Source of the DNA: Rhodospirillaceae bacterium
Lineage (GTDB): Bacteria; Pseudomonadota; Alphaproteobacteria; Rhodospirillales_A; Casp-alpha2
Assembly: GCA_003488105.1 (NCBI GenBank)
Contig: DNMS01000139.1
Span: 6,251 to 12,435, forward strand
Direction of reading: 5' to 3'
DNA length: 6,185 bases
The translations under genes were made by a program, and so were the position numbers. Below the pieces are notes generated by a model. That model did no database searches and was not told where the DNA came from. It was given only the letters and a program-made list of their open reading frames with translations. This document shows, piece after piece, positions 1-6,185 of the stretch. Position 1 is the first letter of the stretch; every line of letters begins with the position of its first letter.

Positions 1-92
1 GACATGGCATCGGGACCCCATTGAGGTTTGAGCCGGACCGGACGCCAAGGGCGGAAGGGCCGGAGGGGGCGGGGTCCCCGAACAACGGATTT

Positions 93-98
93 AGAGGT
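93..98 (+). promoter_or_regulatory. Ribosome binding site of rpoD (fixes the GTG start)
   Basis: AGAGGT lies with its GAGG core at 94-97, six bases before the GTG at 104. This spacing is good for a Shine-Dalgarno element and supports GTG rather than an internal ATG as the rpoD start. I see no convincing promoter in 1-92. The true promoter is probably further upstream, outside the window. Confidence 0.7.
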
Positions 99-103
99 CG
101 AGC

Positions 104-2176
<2,073 letters not shown>

Positions 2177-2201
2177 ACGCCAGGCATACGGACCAAACGA
2201 C

Positions 2202-2234
2202 AGGCCGGGAGCGACGACGCTTCCGGCCTTTTCC
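2202..2234 (+). terminator. Intrinsic terminator of rpoD
   Basis: A 12-bp stem pairs 2202-2213 (AGGCCGGGAGCG) with 2218-2229 (CGCTTCCGGCCT). It has one G-T wobble, an ACGA tetraloop and a T run at 2229-2232. It begins 26 bases after the rpoD stop codon. This is a textbook rho-independent terminator and separates rpoD from the tRNA downstream. Confidence 0.9.
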
Positions 2235-2268
2235 GTTCCTAAGGGGGGACGGAGGAAAACCGAATAAA

Positions 2269-2345
2269 GGGCCAGTAGCTCAACTGGTTAGAGCCGACGG
2301 CTCATAACCGTCTGGTTGCAGGTTCGAGTCCTGCCTGGCCCACCA
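2269..2345 (+). tRNA. tRNA with CAU anticodon: probably tRNA-Ile2 (lysidine type), otherwise elongator tRNA-Met
   Basis: A complete 77-base cloverleaf can be drawn. The acceptor stem GGGCCAG (2269-2275) pairs with CTGGCCC (2335-2341). The D stem is GCTC/GAGC, the anticodon stem GACGG/CCGTC surrounds the loop CTCATAA with anticodon CAT at 2303-2305, and the T stem is GCAGG/CCTGC with loop TTCGAGT. The discriminator is A2342 and CCA is encoded (2343-2345). It is not an initiator: bases 1 and 72 form a G-C pair, and the anticodon stem lacks the three consecutive G-C pairs of initiators. Pairs 4-69 and 5-68 are both C-G, the pattern described for E. coli tRNA-Ile2, which TilS converts to lysidine-34 to read AUA. 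The acceptor stem also differs from the GGCGG-type stem I recall for alphaproteobacterial elongator tRNA-Met. The structural call is firm; Ile2 over Met is inferred. The gene follows the rpoD terminator by 34 bases. Confidence 0.95.
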
Positions 2346-2770
2346 CTCCCCCAAACGAAACCGATCCTTAATTGATATTTGTCATGACACGGTGCCCCTC
2401 CTGTCGGTAGCATTGCCGCCAACAACTTTTCCATAGGCGAGTATCCGGTGCGTTTTGCCGGGTTTGAGTGGGCCAATGCCGAGCATCACCCGAGCCATGA
2501 ATCCGCCGCTGCTGGTTGCGCCCGTGCCGCGCACAGCGTCCCGCGCCCCCACAGGTCGCGGCTTTCCGCTAGATTCACCTCCGTCAGGTCAAGGCCCCGC
2601 CCCGTCAGCCTGTCCGCGCTACCGCACATGACGGCGTGCGTGCATAACCCGGGCCTCCGTGGCGGAACCGTCAAACCATGAATTTTCGCAAAATCGGATC
2701 GACGCCATTATCACGCCGCGGGCCCTATCGCCCGGGCGTCGGCCGCGCATATCGCGGATCAACGGACTGA

Positions 2771-2788
2771 GTGCAGGATTTCCTACAC
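2771..2788. promoter_or_regulatory. Candidate operator: 18-bp inverted repeat upstream of norB
   Basis: GTGCAGGA and TCCTACAC are inverted arms around a TT centre with a single mismatched pair (C2774 against A2785). The dyad ends 26 bases before the norB start and 14 bases before its ribosome binding site. A protein bound here would be well placed to block transcription or early elongation of norB. I cannot match it to a named NO-responsive site: it is neither a TTG-N8-CAA box of the FNR/NnrR type nor an NsrR site I recognise. Function is inferred from symmetry and position only. Confidence 0.4.
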
Positions 2789-2802
2789 GTGAAGCAGCTT
2801 CG

Positions 2803-2807
2803 AAAGG
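2803..2807 (+). promoter_or_regulatory. Ribosome binding site of norB (fixes the ATG at 2815)
   Basis: AAAGG ends seven bases before ATG 2815. An in-frame start exists as far upstream as 2659, but the 52 extra residues it would add are polar, Arg-rich and unlike a qNOR N-terminus. From 2815 the protein begins directly with the short cytoplasmic tail and first membrane helix expected of the family. Confidence 0.7.
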
Positions 2808-2814
2808 TGCGGGC

Positions 2815-5088
2815 ATGACAACTTACAAATCCACGTTCTCGATCAAGAGACTTTGGTTGATTCTCACCATCGGCATGGCCGCCATGTTTGGCACCATGCT
2901 TTTCCTCGGCAATGAAATATACCGGGAAGCGCCCCCCATCCCCGCTGTGGTCGGGTCAACCGACGGCACCACGCTGTACACCCGGGCGAATATCGAACGG
3001 GGCCAGAATCTTTGGCAATCCATCGGCGGCATGCAGCAAGGGTCGGTATGGGGCCACGGCGGCTACCTGGCGCCGGACTGGAGCGCCGACTGGCTGCACC
3101 GTGAAGCTTCCGCGCTGTTGGCGCTCTCCACTGCGCAAAACCCCTACCCGAGTTTGCGCCCGGACCAGCAGGACACGATGCTCCGCGCCGACATTCAACA
3201 GGAAATGCGGCGCAATACCTTCGATCCGTCGACACAGGCCATCACCGTCAGCCCGACACGCGCCCAAGCCATCCAGGCCGTTGAGTCGCATTTCACGAAA
3301 CTGTATGTCGGCGACGGGCAGGATGCCCTCGATCTTCGGCGCGACTACGCGTTTCCGATGCATGCCTTCCTGACCCCGGAAGAAGCGCACGACCTGTCCG
3401 CCTTCTATTTCTGGACAGCCTGGAGCGCCACGACGAACCGGCCCGGCGACACCATCACCTATACAAGCAACTGGCCGCATGAGCCTTTGGTCGGCAACCA
3501 TCCCACATCGGGAACGTTGCTGTGGAGCATCGCCTCGGTGATCATCCTTCTGGCCGGGATCGGGGCGTTGGTCTGGTATTACGCCAAACAGTTCGATACC
3601 TGGAACACGGACGTGGTTCCCGACGGCGGCTTCGCCAAGTCCGACCTGATCGACAGCATTGTCATCACCCCCTCCATGCGTGCGACGGCCAAGTATTTTT
3701 GGGTCGTTTGCGCCTTGTTCCTGGCGCAGGTCCTGCTGGGGATCGTCACCGCGCATTACGCCATCGAAGGCCAGGGGGTTTATGGCATGCCCCTGGTCGA
3801 TTACCTGCCCTATTCGGTGACACGAACCTGGCACACACAATTGGCGGTGTTCTGGATCGCTACGGCTTGGCTTGCGACGGGGCTGTATGTCGCGCCGCTG
3901 CTTGCGGGGAGGGACCCTAAATTTCAGCGGCTTGGGGTCAACTTTCTGTTCATCAGCCTGCTGGTCATCGTGGTTGGTTCCTTCGCCGGTCAATGGGCAG
4001 CCGTGCACCGTTACTTCGGTGACCTGACCGCCAACTTCTGGTTCGGCCATCAGGGATATGAATACGTCGATCTCGGCCGGTTCTGGCAGATCTACCTGAC
4101 CATCGGCCTGTTCCTTTGGGTCGCCCTGGTGCTGAGGGCCCTGCAACCGGTGTTCGCGGCGCAGGGCAGCAAATCGCTTGTCGGGCTTGTCGTGATCGCC
4201 GCACTGGCGATCGGCCTCCTGTACGCCGCTGGCCTCATGTGGGGCCAGAATACGCACATTTCGATCATGGAATATTGGCGCTGGTGGGTGGTCCATCTCT
4301 GGGTCGAGGGGATCTTCGAGGTCTTCGCGACCGCCATCATTGCCGTGCTCTTCGTGCGCATGGGCATCCTGCGCTCAACGACGGCGACGGTGATGGTCAT
4401 GCTGGCGACCATCATCTTCCTGTTCGGCGGCGTTCTGGGGACCTTCCATCACCTCTACTTCAGCGGCACTCCGACTTCCGTGATCGCCGTCGGCGCTTCA
4501 TTCTCCGCGCTGGAGGTGGTTCCACTGATGGTGATCGGATTCGAAGCCTACAACCGCACCAAGATCGAACATGAGCAAACCTGGGAAACCAACTACCACT
4601 GGCCCTTCATGTTCTTCGCCTCGGTGCTGTTCTGGAACCTAGTCGGCGCCGGCCTGTTCGGCTTCCTTATCAACCCGCCGATTGCGCTGTATTACATGCA
4701 GGGATTGAATACGACGGCCAACCACGGCCATGCCTCCTTATTCGGCGTCTACGGCATGCTGGGCCTGGGCCTTCTTCTGTACTGTTTGCGGGGCCTGACC
4801 GATGTCCGTCAATGGAATCAGAAATTGCTGAAGGTGTCTTTCTGGACCCTCAACATCGGCCTTGCCATGATGACGTTCCTGTCGCTGCTGCCGCAGGGAA
4901 TCTGGCAGACTTACGCCAGTATTGAGCACGGCTATTCCTTCGCCCGATCGTCCGAGTTCGTCCATAGCCCAATCATGGAAGGACTTGTCTGGATGCGTGT
5001 TCCCGGTGACGTGGTGTTCGCTGTCGGCGTCGCCGCCTTCGTACTGTTCGTGTTCAAGGCAACCACGGCGAAACGGCAAGCGGCCTGA
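2815..5088 (+). CDS. norB: Quinol-dependent nitric oxide reductase (qNOR, single-subunit NorB/NorZ)
   Basis: This inner-membrane enzyme reduces two NO to N2O and water with electrons from quinol. The 757-residue length is typical of qNOR. One N-terminal helix (about 10-30) is followed by an extracytoplasmic domain (about 31-230) with family motifs APDWSADWLHREA and NWPHEPLVGN, then about thirteen more helices. The N-terminal domain has no CxxCH, so it cannot bind heme c, unlike NorC or cytochrome-c-fed enzymes. H340 and H639 fit as low-spin heme b ligands and H637 as the heme b3 ligand. H494, H545 and H546 fit as FeB ligands, with the conserved Glu at 498 and 567. H314, E318 and D732 fall at a constant offset from the quinol-site residues I recall from the Geobacillus qNOR (H328, E332, D746). 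Intact FeB histidines and quinol site argue against an NO dismutase. No norQ/norD or nitrite reductase is nearby, so the role is NO detoxification or a dispersed denitrification step. Confidence 0.96.
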   Translation: MTTYKSTFSIKRLWLILTIGMAAMFGTMLFLGNEIYREAPPIPAVVGSTDGTTLYTRANIERGQNLWQSIGGMQQGSVWGHGGYLAPDWSADWLHREASALLALSTAQNPYPSLRPDQQDTMLRADIQQEMRRNTFDPSTQAITVSPTRAQAIQAVESHFTKLYVGDGQDALDLRRDYAFPMHAFLTPEEAHDLSAFYFWTAWSATTNRPGDTITYTSNWPHEPLVGNHPTSGTLLWSIASVIILLAGIGALVWYYAKQFDTWNTDVVPDGGFAKSDLIDSIVITPSMRATAKYFWVVCALFLAQVLLGIVTAHYAIEGQGVYGMPLVDYLPYSVTRTWHTQLAVFWIATAWLATGLYVAPLLAGRDPKFQRLGVNFLFISLLVIVVGSFAGQWAAVHRYFGDLTANFWFGHQGYEYVDLGRFWQIYLTIGLFLWVALVLRALQPVFAAQGSKSLVGLVVIAALAIGLLYAAGLMWGQNTHISIMEYWRWWVVHLWVEGIFEVFATAIIAVLFVRMGILRSTTATVMVMLATIIFLFGGVLGTFHHLYFSGTPTSVIAVGASFSALEVVPLMVIGFEAYNRTKIEHEQTWETNYHWPFMFFASVLFWNLVGAGLFGFLINPPIALYYMQGLNTTANHGHASLFGVYGMLGLGLLLYCLRGLTDVRQWNQKLLKVSFWTLNIGLAMMTFLSLLPQGIWQTYASIEHGYSFARSSEFVHSPIMEGLVWMRVPGDVVFAVGVAAFVLFVFKATTAKRQAA

Positions 5089-5094
5089 AGCCAC

Positions 5095-5133
5095 GGGGCG
5101 GTCCACCCACAACGTGGCGGGCCGCCCCCTTTC
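5095..5133 (+). terminator. Probable intrinsic terminator of norB
   Basis: GGGGCGG (5095-5101) pairs perfectly with CCGCCCC (5122-5128). The stem can be extended inside by CCAC (5103-5106) with GTGG (5114-5117). A short pyrimidine run CTTTCTC follows. It starts six bases after the norB stop. The T run is weak, so termination may be partial. Read on the other strand, no T run follows, so it is unlikely to serve the convergent LysR gene. Confidence 0.65.
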
Positions 5134-5136
5134 TCC

Positions 5137-5155
5137 GCGACCAAGAACCGGTCGC
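5137..5155. repeat. Second small hairpin between norB and the LysR gene
   Basis: GCGACC (5137-5142) and GGTCGC (5150-5155) form a perfect 6-bp stem with a 7-base loop. No T run follows on either strand, so it is not a clear terminator. It may add to transcript-end stability in this convergent 107-base gap. I found no good rho-independent terminator for the LysR gene in 5089-5195. Confidence 0.35.
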
Positions 5156-5195
5156 AGGTTTCCGCCTCCGGCAAAAATGGGGGCTCTCCGTCCGC

Positions 5196-6110
5196 CTATT
5201 CGTGGGACCCGCTTCCCGCCTGCGTCTTGGCCGCACCCCTGACCGGCGCGATGCTGGAGCGCGCGAAGTATTCGGCGATGAGGTCGCCCATCACGTCGGC
5301 GGCCGCGTTGTTGCGCTTGCCGGCGCGGTAGAGCACCAGGTCGACGCCTTGCAGGGCCGGGAAGCTTTCCGCCGCACCCAGCACCCGCATGCCCGGCATG
5401 ACCGAGCTTTTGGCCACGACGCTGACCGCGCTGCCGCTGAGCACCGCCGCCTGCAGGCCGCTGATCCCAGCGCTGACGAAGGCGATCTTCCATTTCCGCC
5501 CCATGGTCGCCAGGCCCGCGAGCGCAAGGTCGCGGAACACGTTGCCCGGCGGCAGAACCGCGAGCGGCACCGGGTTGTTGTTGTGCAGGGATCGGGCCTC
5601 CCCCGTGACCCAGACCAGGGGTTCGCGGGCGACCACGTCGCCTTCGTCGAAGGCCCGCATGTCGGTCACCAGGGCAAGGTCGATCTCGCCGCGCTTCAGC
5701 TGGGTGACCAGTGGGCTCGACAGCAGGGTCCGCAGTTCGACCTCGATGTCGGGAAAGGCGTTGGTGAAGCTGGACAGGATCGGCGGCAGCAGATAGGCCG
5801 CATAAAGGTCGGGCACGCCCAGCACCACCTTGCCGCTGAGCTTGGGCGCGGTCAGGCGCACCTTGACCTCTTCCTGCAGGTTCATGATCGTGCGCGCATA
5901 GCCGAGCAGAAGCTCCCCATCCGGGGTCAGCACCAGCTTGCGGTTGACCGTGGTGAACAGCTTGGCATGGACCGTTTCCTCCAGCCGCCGCATCTGCAGG
6001 CTGACGGCCGGCTGGGTCCGCCCGAGACGGCGCGCCGTTTCCGACACGCTGCCCGTTTCCACCAGCAAAATGAACGCCTGCAGCAGGCGCAGATCCAAGG
6101 GCTGCTTCAT
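5196..6110 (-). CDS. LysR-type transcriptional regulator, LrhA/HexA-like
   Basis: The 304-residue product has the standard LysR length and layout. An N-terminal winged helix-turn-helix spans about residues 5-65 (LDLRLLQAF, GSVSETARRLGRTQPAVSLQ, then RRLEETVHAKLF). A linker helix runs to about 88, and a two-lobed effector-binding domain covers about 92-290. The segment VVLGVPDLYAAYLLPPIL and the later VFRDLALAGLATMGRKWKIAFVSAGISGLQAAVLSG resemble the LrhA/HexA/PecT branch, whose known members control motility, exopolysaccharide or virulence genes. The ligand and targets here are unknown. The start at 6110 gives a canonical LysR N-terminus, with no usable in-frame start further upstream, but no clear Shine-Dalgarno sequence precedes it. 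It is convergent with norB (107 bases between stops). LysR genes usually sit divergently from their target, so the regulated gene probably lies beyond the right edge. A role in norB control is possible but unsupported. Confidence 0.93.
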   Translation of the reverse strand: MKQPLDLRLLQAFILLVETGSVSETARRLGRTQPAVSLQMRRLEETVHAKLFTTVNRKLVLTPDGELLLGYARTIMNLQEEVKVRLTAPKLSGKVVLGVPDLYAAYLLPPILSSFTNAFPDIEVELRTLLSSPLVTQLKRGEIDLALVTDMRAFDEGDVVAREPLVWVTGEARSLHNNNPVPLAVLPPGNVFRDLALAGLATMGRKWKIAFVSAGISGLQAAVLSGSAVSVVAKSSVMPGMRVLGAAESFPALQGVDLVLYRAGKRNNAAADVMGDLIAEYFARSSIAPVRGAAKTQAGSGSHE

Positions 6111-6185
6111 GATTTGATCATTAAATATATTTATGGAAATTATTTAAAGAATAAATTTTGTAAATTGTGCACTGCACCCTAACCC
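6111..6185 (-). promoter_or_regulatory. AT-rich promoter/operator region of the LysR gene (runs off the window)
   Basis: By direct count 6111-6170 holds only 10 G or C in 60 bases, against GC-rich flanks. On the minus strand TTTACA (6159-6164) and TAATTT (6137-6142) with a 16-base spacer form a plausible sigma-70 promoter. Two dyads are present: TAAATATATTTA (6122-6133, perfect) and GTGCA-C-TGCAC (6167-6177, perfect arms). TAAATATATTTA also satisfies the T-N11-A type expected for LysR sites if one flanking base is included. Autoregulation is usual in this family. The assignment of these elements is tentative. Confidence 0.4.

Larger units (their letters stand above)
2346..2814. other. Long intergenic region upstream of norB, no supportable gene
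   Basis: These 469 bases between the tRNA and norB hold no reading frame I can defend on either strand. The left end has an AT-rich patch (2368-2386) containing TTGAT, four bases, then GTCAT, a weak FNR-like match, overlapping the perfect 8-bp palindrome GTCATGAC (2381-2388). The middle (2581-2673) has four copies of CCGTCA or its complement. At 2682-2694 there is a small dyad ATTTT-CGC-AAAAT. At 2701-2740 GACGCC can pair with GGCGTC, enclosing a CGGGC/GCCCG stem. At 2771-2788 is an 18-bp near-perfect dyad. The length and this density of symmetry suggest regulation of norB, but no promoter can be fixed with confidence. Confidence 0.6.

Noticed and set aside
1..31. Possible tail of an upstream gene such as dnaG
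   Set aside because: Two frames run into stops at 22-24 and 29-31, but seven to nine residues are too few to recognise any protein.
2269..2345. tRNA 3' end as an attachment site with a duplicated copy in the window
   Set aside because: No second copy of the tRNA 3' portion was seen in the rest of the window, and no integrase is present.
2288..2476. 62-codon minus-strand frame running through the tRNA
   Set aside because: Its end, GRTRTCNQTVMSRRL, is the well-known artefact of translating the antisense of a tRNA gene.
2448..2681. Short plus-strand frame in the norB upstream region
   Set aside because: It has a GTG start without a ribosome binding site, and the product is Arg/His/Pro/Ser-rich with no similarity I recognise. 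The opposite-strand frame at 2486-2674 is equally unconvincing.
2659..2814. Upstream extension of norB to an in-frame start at 2659
   Set aside because: The extra 52 residues are polar and unlike qNOR N-termini, whereas ATG 2815 has a ribosome binding site and starts the family-typical sequence.
2815..5088. Nitric oxide dismutase (Nod) instead of qNOR
   Set aside because: Nod proteins carry changes at the FeB ligands and in the quinol site. Here GTFHHLYFSG keeps both histidines, and H314, E318 and D732 keep the quinol site.
5202..6182. 326-codon plus-strand frame opposite the LysR gene
   Set aside because: It is a shadow of the LysR gene. The minus-strand product is a full-length, well-formed LysR protein.

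Overview
The window reads as a chromosomal segment of a GC-rich alphaproteobacterium, probably Rhodospirillales or a neighbouring order. The evidence is a primary sigma factor with the alphaproteobacterial architecture (long acidic spacer before core region 2, C-terminus ending LRSFLDY), strong G/C third-position bias in every gene, and a tRNA of the alphaproteobacterial type just downstream. No organism name can be given from sequence reading alone.

Layout from left to right: 1-103 is the leader of rpoD. 104-2176 (+) is rpoD, the housekeeping sigma-70 factor, followed at once by a strong intrinsic terminator (2202-2234). 2269-2345 (+) is a complete tRNA with anticodon CAU and an encoded CCA end. 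Its acceptor stem favours the lysidine-type tRNA-Ile2 over elongator Met, and it is not an initiator. 2346-2814 is a 469-base gene-free stretch that serves as the upstream region of norB and holds several dyads and repeats. 2815-5088 (+) is norB, a full-length quinol-dependent nitric oxide reductase (qNOR) with all metal ligands and quinol-site acidic/His residues present. 5089-5195 is a short convergent intergenic region with a terminator hairpin for norB. 5196-6110 (-) is a LysR-type regulator resembling the LrhA/HexA branch. 6111-6185 is its extremely AT-rich promoter region, cut by the window edge.

The rpoD-tRNA block is housekeeping. The solitary norB has no norC, norQ, norD or nitrite reductase beside it, which fits a stand-alone NO detoxification enzyme or the NO step of a dispersed denitrification pathway: it takes electrons from membrane quinol and makes N2O from NO. 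The LysR gene is convergent with norB. By the usual LysR arrangement its target is more likely a divergent gene beyond the right edge than norB, so no functional link between the two should be assumed.

I found no undescribed system. The points most worth a second look are the 18-bp dyad directly upstream of the norB ribosome binding site, the cluster of CCGTCA hexamers further upstream, the missing promoter space before the tRNA, the 17 % GC island ahead of the LysR gene, and the long acidic insert in RpoD.
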